Source of the DNA: Sphaerosporella brunnea
Taxonomy: Eukaryota; Ascomycota; Pezizomycetes; Pezizales; Pyronemataceae
Direction of reading: 5' to 3'
Length of the DNA: 43,840 nucleotides
NCBI GenBank assembly: GCA_008704415.1
Contig: VXIS01000368.1
Coordinates: 1 to 43,840, forward strand
Under the pieces are notes generated by a model. It did no database searches. It saw only the letters and a list, made by a program, of their open reading frames with translations, and had not been told where the DNA came from. Every line of letters begins with the position of its first letter. Position 1 is the first letter of the stretch. The translations under genes were made by a program, and so were the position numbers. Below are positions 10,131 to 19,900 of the stretch, piece by piece.

Positions 10131-11639
10131 TGGCGGAAAACCCACCCAGCACCGGGCCGTCCTCCCTGGAAACCCTGTTTGACAAAGGGTACGAAGCTGA
10201 TCCGTTCCCGCAACGAGTCCTAGAGATGCTGGCAAAAGGCACCCGAATCTCCAAAGACATTTCACTTGCCGACTGCTCTGAGCACCAAGGGAGGCTATTG
10301 TACCGCGGATGCTTTTACGTCCCAGATTACGCCCCCCTTCGGCTCCGCCTCATTCAAGACCACCACGACCCTCCGACCATGGGACACCCGGGACGTGCAA
10401 AGACCTTGGAACTCCTATTCCGACGCTACTACTGGACAAGTATGCGACACGACGTTGAGAGATTCGTACGCAATTGACATACCTGCAGACGGACGAAAGC
10501 AACAAGACACGCACCGTTCGGGACACTGAAGCCTCTCCCTGTCCCACACCATCCTTGGCAAAGTATCTCCGTCGACTTCGTCACTGGACTTCCTGTCTCG
10601 GAAGGCTACGACGCAATCTGCGCAGTAGTCTGCCGACTAACAAAACAACGCCACCTGATCCCCTGACTTACAACCATCCACGCAGGAAGGATTCGCTCAG
10701 CTCTTTATTGAAAACGTCTTCAAGCACCATGGCCTCCCCGACGTTCTCATCTCCGACCGAGGCCCCCAAGTTCATTAGCTAAATTCTGGATACACCTCGC
10801 TTTCTGTCTTGGGATTGAGATTGCTCCAAGCACCGCCTTCCACCCGCAGACCGATGGTCAGACAGAACGGATCAATGCCGTCACGGAGCAGTATCTCCGC
10901 GCCTACGTATCATACCTGCAGGACGATTGGAAGAAGTATCTCCCCCTGGCCGAATTGGCAGCCAATAACCAGGCTTCCGAGACTACGTCACTGTCTCCCT
11001 TCTTCGCCGTCTATGGCCGTAACCCTAAGTGCTCCTTTGAGCTAGACATTCGGACCGACAACCCCGAATAGGTCGACGCGCAGCTGGTGGCCGAGCCAAT
11101 GTCACACATCCGCGACGTTCTACGAGCCGAGATGAAGTACGCCCAAGCCAGATATACTGAAGCCGCCGATCGGTCCCGAGCCCCCGCCCCTGTGTTCAAA
11201 GAGAACGACCTCGTTTGGCTGGACTCCAGGAACTTGTGCACGGAACAACAATCTAGGAAACTCGAAAACAAGTACCTGGGCCTTACCGAGTGGTTCAAGC
11301 CGTCGGTACCCATGCCTATGGATTGGACATCACCGACACCATGAAGAACCATCGCACCTTTCCGGTCTTGCTCTAACAAACCCGGCATCTTCCAACCCCC
11401 TCCCTGGACAGATCATTGCACCCCCTCTCCCTGTTGGTGTCGATGGCGAAAAAGAATGGGCCGTCGATGCCATTCTGGATTCCCGCTTGGTAAGGGGACG
11501 CCTCAAATATCTGGTAAAGTGGACCGGCTACGACCCACTGGAATGGGAGGCGGCGGAAGGAATCAATGGCCTTGAAGCTATCGACCGCTTCCACGAATTG
11601 TACCCACACAAGCCCGGACCACTCCCGAACCACAGCTGA
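10073..11639 (+). pseudogene. pol: Gypsy-1 integrase and chromodomain, multiply broken
   Basis: The linker continues to an HHCC zinc domain (HHDPPTMGHPGRAK, then stop TGA at 10475-10477 where Gypsy-2 has TGT for the first Cys). The DDE core retains [19 protein letters not shown] near 10575 and a [15 protein letters not shown] segment near 10850. Extra bases near 10690, stops near 10780, CAG to TAG at about 11069-11071 and a lost base near 11282 disrupt the frame. The C-terminus (about 11440-11636) is a chromodomain: WAVDAILDSRLVRGRLKYLV, KWTGY, EWE. In chromoviruses this domain directs integration to particular chromatin marks; that role here is from family knowledge. It ends at TGA 11637-11639. 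Confidence 0.8.
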
Positions 11640-11674
11640 AGCTTCGTCGGAGCTCAGCCATAGGAGGGGGATAC

Positions 11675-11963
11675 TGTCACGGCTCAAGGTTAAGCGGTGG
11701 CTCGGCGCTTGGGTTAGGGTGTCACGTGACGCGGCGCGCCGCGGTCACGTGACGGGAAAGCATAAATGGCGAGGTTTCACTTGTTTTTGTTTCTTTTCTT
11801 CTTTTCTTCTTTACAGAACGTCTTGTATACTAGCGAACCTAGTAACCTTGAACCACCTTGTCTTGTCTCGTCTTCTTCTGCCTCTTGTCCTTGTCCTCCT
11901 GCCTCCGGTCCTTGCCTCGAAAGCTACGTACCTTGGACGTCTCCTCGCGCCTTTCCCGTTACA
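11675..11963 (+). repeat. Gypsy-1 3' LTR
   Basis: 289 bp, preceded by the polypurine tract AGGAGGGGG and ATAC, and followed by the CACGG duplication. It keeps the ACAGAACGT motif (11813-11821) that pairs with the primer-binding site. Confidence 0.95.
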
Positions 11964-11968
11964 CACGG

Positions 11969-12993
11969 TGCTTGCTACGTCTCATTGCGTCGCACCCGGG
12001 CAACAAAAGTGTCATTGTCAGCGGCAATACTAAATGTATTTCGGGGCCTGTGCCAGCCGCAATTTATGTTCAATCAGTTTAATCTACCCACAATTGTGTT
12101 TCAAGCACTTGATGTGGAAGATGAGTAGATCTTTACCCCTGAAGCCGTATCAACACCAACAACAATCAACCCAACTCCGCAATCTTCACATCTAGCTCAG
12201 CAAACATTCAATGTGGTCTTCCACTGGCAGTGTCATGTTTGCCGCCACCGAAGTGCTTGGCATATATTCTGTCCACCCGCATGTCTGGCTTTATTGTGTT
12301 GTCTTTCTGTTCTTACAAAGATGCACTGTCTGCAGACGGTGATTCATTGCCCGAGCTGGTCTCCCATCAGCGCTCTCTTTGTAGTTCGTCTCGGGATGAA
12401 TGGCTGTGGGCTACGTCGTTGTATGTACTAGTCGCGAATTAGTGCAGAGTGAGAATCAGTGAAGCTACAATGATGTCCAGCTCATGCAGCCGACAACCGG
12501 CAGCGCGGCGAGTTGAAACGTACGGCTGGCTTTTTGATTAGCCTAACGCAGCCCAACGCAGCAAGCCCTGCTGGCTGCCTATTGCGAACTCTGATTATGA
12601 TATGGGAAATATCTTCGCCAGAGGAAACGTCTCTGGTTGTTCACACTAGAGCCGAGCCTCATCCTTCGTCCCTCTCGGTTCTTTACAGTTTCGCACATTT
12701 CCCCGGCCAAGCATGACAGGTGCTTGCGCCTAGCCTTTGCGCGGCTCACACCTGTTTTGTGGACACATTCTGGTTCGAAGTCTGCTGGTTTGATACTTTT
12801 ATCGCATTCCCATGGCCGTCGGGTGGCTCTTTGCGTCTTTGCCCGTTTCCATAGTCCCCTAAGGCGGTCCTCGCTGCCAATATCGCGCCGCAAGCAATTA
12901 TTCCATCCTCCTACTCCGATCACCTTCGGACCGACACCGACCGACTTGCTCCGACCGACTGACTCCGACGCATCGGCCGCGCTCACTACTGCA
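11969..12993. other. No gene recognised; flank split by Gypsy-1
   Basis: Removing Gypsy-1 and one CACGG joins ATGGGTGACAGC (before 6413) to TGCTTGCTACG and gives a short open frame of 58 codons, ending at TAG near 12128. It has no recognisable domain. ORFs at 12213-12440 and 12637 onward also have none. Short CCGAC repeats (about 12927-12970) precede the ATG of the P-loop gene and are probably its leader. Confidence 0.35.
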
Positions 12994-13341
12994 ATGTCGG
13001 ACCCGGCCAAAACAATCAATCTCGTGGCCACCGCCCAGTCGGCCTGGAGAAGCACCTTCCGCGGTGATAGTGTGACGGTTTTTCACAAAGTTCTCGAAGC
13101 AACCAGCATCAATCCGGACCGCGACTATGCCGGGTTCATGCCCATCGTGCAAAGTTCCGGGATGGGAAAATCACGTCTCATAGCAAAATGTAGTTATCTA
13201 CCGTCACCGCGAAAAACAAGCGTACCGCGACCGCCACTGCCCTCGACGAGGAACACAAAACCAAGAAGGTTAAAATCTCCGGCGACACCGAGCAAGAAAC
13301 GTAATGCCAAAAAAGACCAAGCCGAAATAAAAGGCGGCTAA
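12994..13341 (+). pseudogene. Truncated P-loop protein with QSSGMGKSR motif
   Basis: From ATG 12994 the frame reads MSDPAKTINLVATAQSAW, then a segment leading to FMPIVQSSGMGKSR at about residues 49-62. SSGMGKS is a Walker-A-like phosphate-binding loop. The exact form QSSGxGKSR is typical of large multicopy fungal proteins of unknown function, some annotated as Crinkler-like; that family statement is from memory. Those proteins continue for hundreds of residues, while this frame turns into basic low-complexity sequence and stops at 13341 (115 residues). A second frame just downstream (TVTAKNKRTATATALDEEH) suggests a frameshift near 13190. It converges with the HNH gene, leaving about 420 bp between their ends. 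Probably a 3'-truncated copy. Confidence 0.5.
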
Positions 13342-13760
13342 ATAGATTGTTCGGGTGGAAACGAGTGGAGGGAATTGCCGGCAAAGCGCGTATAATGTTC
13401 ATTCCTGTATGCTGGAGAAACCACACGAGGCTCTCGTGTGGACGAGAGGAGACGGAGCAACATAATGCGTGGGAAGGTAATGGAATGTAGCTGATCACGT
13501 CATTGGCCCTACAATCTAGGTTTTTTAATTGCACAATCCAATGTATAGTATGAAATTTCACCACTTCGTTGATGACGTGGAGATGAAACTCCTCCTGAAA
13601 AAACCGCTCAAGTTGCAATAGCGCGGGGCTACCTTAACCCAACCATCGTTATATATTCCAAGCAAAAAACAGCGAATGTCAACGTAGCCGAACGCCTGTC
13701 CCGCCACAACCGGACACTCTCCTCCGCGGTTTGTCCCCAACGCCGCCCGCCGTCGTACGG
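13342..13760. other. Spacer between converging P-loop and HNH genes
   Basis: Downstream flank of both genes. Minus-strand ORFs here have no recognisable domain; part is probably the 3' untranslated region of the HNH gene. Confidence 0.35.
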
Positions 13761-14444
13761 CTACTCCTCTCCGCCCTCCTGCGAATCGCCGGCCGTATTT
13801 GCATCCTGCAGAACGAGGTTGTCGGGCTGGAAGAAACCGGTTTTCACCAACGGCACCGGCAACGGCTTCAACGATGAATGAGTCGCGCGTACCAAATCCT
13901 CGTGCCAAAGGAACAGAGCCATGAAAGGCGCCAGGCGGTGGTTCGGGTCGAGGCGCAACGCCAGGCCATGGAACAGCCTGTACTCGGGGTAGCGCGCCCA
14001 GTTGACGAACACATACTGCTCACGCTGGCGGAAGAAACAACTATCAGCCGCCCGCATGCCACCGACTTGCATTCGATTGCTCACCTGCGGGATGAAGCGA
14101 ATGCAGAAGCGGTACTTGTCGAACCCGTAGTGGCAGTTCTTGCACAGACGGATGCCGTTGCGAGGTTCGTGCACAACGCTCTTCGTAATGGCGGCAATCC
14201 AGCCCTGATCCTTCAGCTGCTTCCATGATTGAGGGTCCGATCGTGGCACGATGTGCGAGTTATCAACCGTGCCGGGAACGCCGTGGTTGCAGATCACGCA
14301 CCGGTCGCCGTCGCGGTCTCGGATCCCGGTGGTGAACGCATGTGTGCCGGACGGCCACGAAAGCGCAAGCGATGCTGCCCGGTAGTCCGCAAAAGGCACT
14401 CGCTGCTGGCTGTAGTGGATCGAGGGGAGCGGGTCTTCGTCCAT
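13761..14444 (-). CDS. HNH endonuclease domain protein (HNH_2-like), intact
   Basis: 227 residues from the ATG at 14444, chosen because it starts the conserved part; an upstream in-frame ATG at 14663 would add 73 residues of leader-like sequence. Residues 46-120 hold the HNH fold: CVIC (49-52), DNSHIVPRSD with His64, then NGIRLCKNCHYGFDKYRF with Asn97, Cys101, Cys104 and His105. This Cys-pair-supported bba-metal layout resembles the HNH_2 family common in fungi, where members are often multicopy and of unknown role. The C-terminus (YRLFHGLALRLDPNHRLAPF) resembles the tail of the second HNH gene at 40517-43033. There are no introns or stops. The catalytic His and Asn are present, so nuclease activity is possible but inferred. 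Confidence 0.75.
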   Translation of the reverse strand: MDEDPLPSIHYSQQRVPFADYRAASLALSWPSGTHAFTTGIRDRDGDRCVICNHGVPGTVDNSHIVPRSDPQSWKQLKDQGWIAAITKSVVHEPRNGIRLCKNCHYGFDKYRFCIRFIPQVSNRMQVGGMRAADSCFFRQREQYVFVNWARYPEYRLFHGLALRLDPNHRLAPFMALFLWHEDLVRATHSSLKPLPVPLVKTGFFQPDNLVLQDANTAGDSQEGGEE

Positions 14445-14550
14445 GGTCGTTTTCCGTGTGGGGGTGAAGGCCGGAAGCGACTGGTGCGAGCTGGTGAGGA
14501 GGGGGAGGTGGAGGGGATGAGCAGGTAAGTGTTGAGAGTAGAGAGGGTGA

Positions 14551-15040
14551 CATGACCTTCGGACACTGCACACTGTCGGACAAAACGGTTTAGCGTGACA
14601 GGGGGTCTTACACCGGCAATATCTCGACCACGAAACATCCAATTGCCATGATACTGAAAACAAGGGAGCACTAGATATTGAAGAGTAGATTAGTGCAGGG
14701 AGCGGTGTTTTGGAGAAGATCCAGCTTTTCTCTGGCCGCAGAGAGTGTAGTCAGCCGCACTATTGTGGGCTGGGGGTTGCGGCATTGTCTAGGAGCGAAA
14801 GCACTTGCAACTCAGCTGTAACTTGTCTAGAAAACGTCTATAGATGGCATTCGAGGATTCGAGAGGTTGGTTGGGGGTCCGGGGGCATCCAGAGCGGGGA
14901 CAACATCACCGGCGTTCCCGCCGGCATCGCCGCCCACCCCCCCATGACACCTAGGCCAGTACACTCAGTTTAGAGGTTACACAGCCTGCCAGGGCCTGGG
15001 AGCACTTGATCGCAATTTTTTGGCGGTTTTTGCGGCCGCT
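14551..15040 (-). repeat. Conserved upstream region of the HNH gene, copy 1
   Basis: Aligns in order and orientation with 43013-43437, upstream of the second HNH gene. Shared landmarks are CATGACCTTCG, GGGGGTCTTAC, CAATATCTCGAC, GAACACAAGGG-like sequence, GAAGATCCAGCTT, GCACTTGCAACT, GTCCGGGGGCATCC and TTTTTTGGCGGTTTTT-like sequence followed by CGGCCGCT. It includes the presumed promoter and 5' leader of the HNH gene on the minus strand. It may be a duplicated promoter or part of a composite repeat. Confidence 0.65.
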
Positions 15041-15587
15041 GAACATACTGTTTGGAGGCGTGGTGCGTCCAACCAGGGAAGACTTAGCTGGGCGGAGAAA
15101 ATTCAGAAATCTTCTCAAAAGGGCTCCAACTTTCTGAAATTCTTCTTCCTGTAACTAGAGAGCGATTAGAAATAGTATAGAATCCATAGCTATGTCATTC
15201 GGTCGTAAACACCGTCATCCTGCGTCGAGTCGATTTTGCCCAAAGGGGTGTCAGCAAAACGGCGGGATTACAGGCTGAAAGTAGGCCAGGTAATGGTAGA
15301 AGGTTTTCTAGAGACTGGAGAAGTATTCTGGGCGGCCTGCATCACTCTAGGGCGCGTTTTGAGGAAAGTGCTAGTTACCGGGCAGTGGGCAGCAATGCCG
15401 GCGGGAACTGCGGTGATGTTATCCCCCCTCTGGATGCCCCCGGACCCCCACCCAAGCTCTCTACTCCTTGAATACCATCTATAGAAATTTTCTAGACAGG
15501 TTACAGCTGAGTTGCAAGTGCTCTCGCTCCTACACACTGCCGCAACCCCCAGCCCACAATAGTGCGGCTGACTACACTCTCAGCGGC
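14735..15587. repeat. Long inverted repeat, arms of about 220 bp
   Basis: The left arm 14735-14955 and right arm 15371-15587 are reverse complements with high but imperfect identity. Both contain GAGAGTGTAGTCAGCCGCAC, TATTGTGGGCTGGGGG, GCACTTGCAACTCAGCTGTA, TCTATAGATGG and GTCCGGGGGCATCCAGAG. The roughly 415-bp spacer has no clear ORF. The arms correspond to the middle of the HNH upstream region, so a second, inverted copy of it lies next to the first. A transcript through it would form a long hairpin. Confidence 0.75.
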
Positions 15588-15599
15588 TAGGTAAGGCAT

Positions 15600-16626
15600 A
15601 GACAGACTCTCATCGTTTCCGTGTTTGCCGCCAACATGAATGTAAAGCACGCGCACCCCTCGCTCGACTACACAGCCCACCGGGAACGATTCAAGATCGC
15701 CGACGACCCAAACGCCGGCATCGAAAACAACATGGCCGGCGACGTCAAAATTCCTGCTGTCGGTAGGAATAAAACCACTGCATCCGATCATAGTGTGTTG
15801 TCCACGTTTACGCACACCCCACAGGTGCATACTGTTCCCTATCCGCCTACCATCTGATCGACTCACGCCCAGGGTTTGGTGATTGGGCCGACGAGGTTTG
15901 CGCGGGTGTGGAAGAACGCTGGAACGCTCGGTGCAAAAAATTGTCCCCCGTTTGTATCTGTCGGCAGGCCGAAGATGATGTGCCGACTGCCCGAATTTTC
16001 AAATTACTGCCGTCACGATCAACCCTGCTACGGCCCTCACTACTTGACCGCAGTGAGATCTTCACCGCCCAACACAATCACACACTGTCCGACTGGTTCG
16101 CCGGCATCGTCGCAGATATTTCGAAACGACTCACGGCTATCCGTGCCTCTGACTGGATGCGTACATACACCCATGAGCAGCTCGATTCCTACATTGACGG
16201 TCCCGATAAACACAAAACCCCCGCCACCCGGTCGGTATCCCGAAATCGAATTCCGACGATGGCATTGACGTTGACAGATAGGACAATAGGGGTGACCATC
16301 CCAGTTGCTCGATGGGGGGCAACGCCACATTTATTCTTTCACTGATCGGGGATGCTTTATGCGATGAGGTTGACTGATGTTGCGCATGATATTCACCACA
16401 TTTCCGTCTCCAGTGGACTGCAAATGGAACCAAGACAGAAACTATCCATCTCGGTGGTTTTGATGGACGCGAGACCGAGCATCCAAGGTACGTCCTTTCT
16501 TACACCTATCGGCTTGATACTACCCGGCATGGCACTGCCACATACTCAGGCCAGTTACATGATATCTGATCAAGTTCGTATCAGTTCAGGCAACGCACAC
16601 CGATTCCCCACCAGCTTACCGCCACG
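15600..16626. other. Open frames on both strands, no family recognised; possible upstream part of a LINE
   Basis: This lies directly upstream of the LINE ORF2 tail and would be expected to encode its RT or RNase H, but no RT or RNase H motif can be seen. Plus-strand frames at 15621-15857 and 15876-16268 and a minus-strand frame at 16040-16330 are all protein-like, so the strand cannot be decided by eye. Confidence 0.3.
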
Positions 16627-17109
16627 AGGTCGCTGGCCTACGTCGCCAGAGCCGTCACGGCAGCCAAGCGCCAGGACCGAGACCGCTGGCTAGCCGAGCA
16701 TTGCCGGCCAAAAAGCTACTATAAGCGACCCAGCGGCGGCAAGGCCGGTTTCTAGACCGCTTTCAGGACTAGAAAGGCCGTCGCCGCACGCTTCTTCCAG
16801 CTTCGGCTGCAGAAAGCGCCGACGGCACCCTATCTGCGCCGAACCGGCCGCCGCGCGGACGACAAATGCTAGTTCTGCCCGGAAAATCCGCTGCACACCC
16901 GAAACCACCTCTTCAAGACGTACCGGAGGTGGCGCAACGAGCAGCTTTCGATGTGGAAGGCGGTGGATGCGGCGACGCGGGACGGTGGAAAACGGAGGCG
17001 GAAGTCCAACACGTCGATACGGGACCTGTTGGCCGATGAGCGCTGTACAGAGGCGGTGATGGCCTTTCTGAGCATCACGCGTGTGGGAATGTGGCCGAAC
17101 AGGGCCTGA
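16627..17109 (+). pseudogene. C-terminal tail of a Tad-like LINE ORF2, two in-frame TAG codons
   Basis: The frame 16627-17109 reads SLAYVARAVTAAKRQDRDRW, then AVAARFFQLRLQKAPTAPYL, then a CCHC-like motif (DDKC-stop-FCPENPLHTRNHLFKTY), then IRDLLADERCTEAVMAFLSI, and ends at TGA 17107-17109. This is the post-RNase H zinc-knuckle region typical of fungal Tad/I-clade LINEs. TAG at 16753-16755 and 16870-16872 interrupt it; the second replaces the Trp of the CWFC motif, which is intact in the related copy at 43625. The upstream ORF2 is missing or unrecognisable. Confidence 0.75.
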
Positions 17110-17242
17110 ATATGACCTGACTGTGTTTTCTTTTGTCCTACTTCCTGTTTCCTTGCTTTTGTCCTTGCTGCGGAGGAGGGAACCCAACAGTACGCCACGT
17201 GCCTAGGGGCGGCGGTGATCCTGTATTGTTACATATGTCATC
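17110..17242 (+). repeat. LINE 3' untranslated region
   Basis: Follows the ORF2 stop; 17146-17235 matches the remnant at 1656-1745. It is interrupted at 17251 by a hAT MITE. After the MITE the sequence continues to AAGACAAAAAAAACAAACA (about 18068-18086), a possible poly(A)-derived LINE tail. Confidence 0.55.
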
Positions 17243-17250
17243 GCCGCAAG

Positions 17251-18043
17251 CAGGGCGGTCAATAGTCCAGCCGGCCGCCAGGTCAAACGGGGCCCCACGT
17301 AGTGGGTCAGGTCGGGCCGAAGATGTGGAAAGCCCGACAGGTTCGGGGCGGAATACTGAAAACCTGGGTATCTAATAGATCCCGCCCGGGGCCCGGTATC
17401 GGATTGCAGATCGGGTCGGTCATTGCGCCAAACTCGAGGGGACTAAAAGCGCAATCTTTCGGCGCTCGTTCCGCCGCAGCTAAAACGTCGATCGCTATCA
17501 AGACTTGTCGATCAACTCCAAATACAACAGGTCGGACGAGAATCGGAATACGGCGGAGCGGAGATGCTGACGTTTTGCTCACACAACTCTCAAGTGCGAC
17601 GCTCTTTGACCAAAAAATATGAGTCGGCAGAGAGGCGAATGGATATTTCTGACGTTATGCTCACAAATCCAAAGATTTCGAAACCGATGGAGCGTGGCAG
17701 AAGAGCGTCCATGAGCAGTTTGAGTGTAGTGCTGCACTCTTCTGACGTTGTTTCGTGCCGCCATGCTATCACCGCTACCGCTTACAGATGGCCTGCGGTT
17801 GCTTTCCCGTACTCATTGCCCTGCAATCGCGTGGCCCTTGAGCGAGAGTCTAAGCAGAAAACCCCAGATGCCTGGCGGGCCCCCCGGGCGCCCGGAATTT
17901 CCGGGCCTGGCGGGCGCCTGTAGGCGTCTGGGTCTCGATCCAAAAAGCCTGGTCCAAACGGGCCGAGATTTCAAAAGCCCGTTTCAATCAGTCCGGTTCA
18001 GGCCGCACTCAAAGCCGGACTGGCCGGACTTTTGGCCGCCCTG
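17251..18043 (+). mobile_element. hAT-type MITE, copy A
   Basis: 793 bp, flanked by a perfect 8-bp duplication GCCGCAAG (17243-17250 and 18044-18051). The left end CAGGGCGGTCAATAGTCC and the reverse complement of the right end CAGGGCGGCCAAAAGTCCGG form the terminal inverted repeat. CAGGG termini with 8-bp duplications are the hAT signature. No transposase is encoded. The outer left part (about 330 bp) and outer right part (about 200 bp) are shared with the copy at 33183; the middle differs. Confidence 0.9.
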
Positions 18044-18138
18044 GCCGCAAGCGGCCGAATACAACATGTTTAAGACAAAAAAAACAAACACGATTCCTTC
18101 CGGCTAGCAGAAAAAAACCAAGCATCCACGACGCTTGG

Positions 18139-18322
18139 TGTTGGAAATTGAGCTTTCTAGTCATGTTTGGAGGACGGATAAGGACGAGTGATAGCTTATG
18201 AGGCTTGGCAGGGGTATATAACCGGCTAGTTTAGCCTCTTAGAGCGTAATTCTGTCAATCAACTCTATTACCTCTATCTTTGTCCTAAAGTGCAATTTCA
18301 TCAAAAACCACACTTTTCAACA
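18139..18322 (+). repeat. Copia-1 5' LTR
   Basis: 184 bp, TGTTGG...CAACA, with a TATA box in GGGTATATAACC (about 18209-18220). It is 24 bp shorter than the 3' LTR. The missing segment lies between GTGATAG direct repeats and is present in the related solo LTR at 27067, so it was lost from this LTR. Confidence 0.9.
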
Positions 18323-18340
18323 GGTTATGAGCCCAGCGCG
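18323..18340 (+). other. Copia-1 primer-binding site, half-tRNA-iMet type
   Basis: GGTTATGAGCCCAGCGCG starts at the base after the LTR. It is complementary to the anticodon stem-loop and adjoining part of initiator tRNA-Met (GGGCTCATAACC), not to its 3' end. This is the half-tRNA priming known from Drosophila copia. The assignment rests on remembered tRNA-iMet sequence. Confidence 0.75.
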
Positions 18341-18389
18341 TTACCACTAGCCAAATTTACCAAAAGATCGATCCAAACTTATCAAAAAC

Positions 18390-19895
18390 ATGTCGTCGAC
18401 CAAAGACGTCTTCAAGCACTCTATGGGCACTTTCGATCGCCTCAACAGCCTCAACTACACCTCCTGGCCCAACAGCATGCGTCGTCTGCTCTGCGCGATT
18501 GATGCATGGGATATCGTCAACGGCGAAGAAGAAAAGCCTGCTAGACCGGCAGCAAACGCGATCGATAGAGTCGTCAAGAAGTTGAAGCACTATCGACGCA
18601 GTAGTCAAACTGCCGCAGCTAGCATCCACAACTCCTGCTCTGAAGATATCAGGGCGTACACCGACAACATCGACGACCCTGCAGAAATGTGGCGGATTCT
18701 AGAAGAGAGGCTGGATACAGCTAGCACCTCCGTTGGTCGTCAGCAAATCCATCATCGTCTCATCAATCTGCGGCCGACTCCCGGAGCTCCTATCAGCAGC
18801 TTCTTCCCCGAGCTTCGTCAGCTCCAGAACCAAATCCGTAGAACCGAAGAGGAAATCTCTGACACTGCCTTCAAAATGCATATCTTCTCCTCGTTGCCGC
18901 CTGCTTTTGAAGTCACCGCCAAAATCCTGCAAAACAACCCCCATGCGACTGTCCAATCCATCATGGATGCCTTGCTCGAAGAGGAGCGAGTTCGATCTAT
19001 GCGACACCAATCGGATGCAGCTGCAGAAGCCCTCGCCAGCAATGCTGGCAGCGCTAGCAGTGCTCAAACGAAGAAGTGGCGCGAATTCTGCGAAAGATCC
19101 ACCCACAACACCACTCAATGCTGGTTGAAGAAGTCGAAAAAGAAGCGTCAGCGCGAAACCCCGTCCGACTCCGAGGACTCCGTTTGTTACTATTGCGGTG
19201 AATCCGGTCATAGTGTCCCGAAATGCCCGATCAAGCAGAAAGCGATTGCTGCTCGACGGAAGCCCAAAAGGAATGACTCCAGGAAGGAAGCTAGCCCTGA
19301 AGCCTCGGAATTGGCTGCTCATTGCCAGGACGGCGCCTCTGTCTCCGCATGCACTTCATTGAAGTCAGAGGCGCTAATATTCACGAAAACGTCATCGGAC
19401 CCAGACCCCATTTGGGCCATCGATTCGGCAGCTTCCCACCATATGTGCAACAATCCTAACCTATTCTCATCCCTTTCATCTGTCAACTACGTCGTCAGGC
19501 TTGGAGATCATGGTCAAATCGACGTCTATCGAGTGGGCTTTGTCTCGGTTAACGGCGCCCGTCTCTACTGTCTATTCATACCCGAATTCAGGCTATCCCT
19601 GATATCCGTCTTACAGCTTGATACTGCAGGAAACAGATCCACATTCTTTCACGGAACCTGTATAGTTACAACGGCAAATAGGCATACAATTCTCAAAGCA
19701 ACGATAGACGGTGGCCTCTATAAGGTCCAACTTCAGGCCGATATGCATATCACCACCAGATCGGGGCTACAGACGTCAGCTGTCAAGGCAAAACGCGTCA
19801 TTCAACCCCCTGAAATCAAAGCTAGGCCCATGCCATCCGATAAAGGAATGCATGAAACTGAAACAAGGTATGATTCTCCTATGCCCTCAGTGTGA
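18390..19895 (+). CDS. gag-pol: Copia-1 gag-protease
   Basis: 501 codons from ATG 18390. A UBN2-like copia gag (GTFDRLNSLNYTSW near residue 12, AEMWRILEERLDTA near 100) is followed by two knuckles. The first (REFCERSTHNTTQC) has lost its first Cys. The second (CYYCGESGHSVPKC, about residue 265) is intact. The protease site is WAIDSAASHHMC (about residue 341): Asp is kept, but the usual Gly of DSG is Ala, which should harm activity. The frame stops at 19893-19895 just before a minisatellite; integrase is in another frame. The product is close to Copia-2 gag (39507-40214). Confidence 0.9.
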   Translation: MSSTKDVFKHSMGTFDRLNSLNYTSWPNSMRRLLCAIDAWDIVNGEEEKPARPAANAIDRVVKKLKHYRRSSQTAAASIHNSCSEDIRAYTDNIDDPAEMWRILEERLDTASTSVGRQQIHHRLINLRPTPGAPISSFFPELRQLQNQIRRTEEEISDTAFKMHIFSSLPPAFEVTAKILQNNPHATVQSIMDALLEEERVRSMRHQSDAAAEALASNAGSASSAQTKKWREFCERSTHNTTQCWLKKSKKKRQRETPSDSEDSVCYYCGESGHSVPKCPIKQKAIAARRKPKRNDSRKEASPEASELAAHCQDGASVSACTSLKSEALIFTKTSSDPDPIWAIDSAASHHMCNNPNLFSSLSSVNYVVRLGDHGQIDVYRVGFVSVNGARLYCLFIPEFRLSLISVLQLDTAGNRSTFFHGTCIVTTANRHTILKATIDGGLYKVQLQADMHITTRSGLQTSAVKAKRVIQPPEIKARPMPSDKGMHETETRYDSPMPSV

Positions 19896-19900
19896 AATAG

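Larger units (their letters stand above)
6418..11963 (+). mobile_element. Gypsy-1: complete Ty3/gypsy chromovirus, degenerate
   Basis: A 5546-bp element bounded by two 289-bp LTRs that start TGTCACGG and end CCCGTTACA, flanked by a perfect 5-bp duplication CACGG (6413-6417 and 11964-11968). The internal order is gag, then in the -1 frame protease, RT, RNase H, integrase and chromodomain, then a polypurine tract (AGGAGGGGG, about 11662-11670). This is the Ty3/gypsy order, and the C-terminal chromodomain marks a chromovirus. The LTRs differ at about 6 positions by eye. Gag has a nonsense codon and pol has a frameshift plus several stops, so it is not autonomous. It is closely related to Gypsy-2 at 20850-26392, but LTR-specific variants show two independent insertions. 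Confidence 0.95.

Noticed and set aside
16040..16330. Minus-strand ORF (FVFIGTVNVGIELLMGVC and on) as a gene
   Set aside because: Overlapping plus-strand frames are equally long and protein-like, and no family is recognised; strand cannot be decided.
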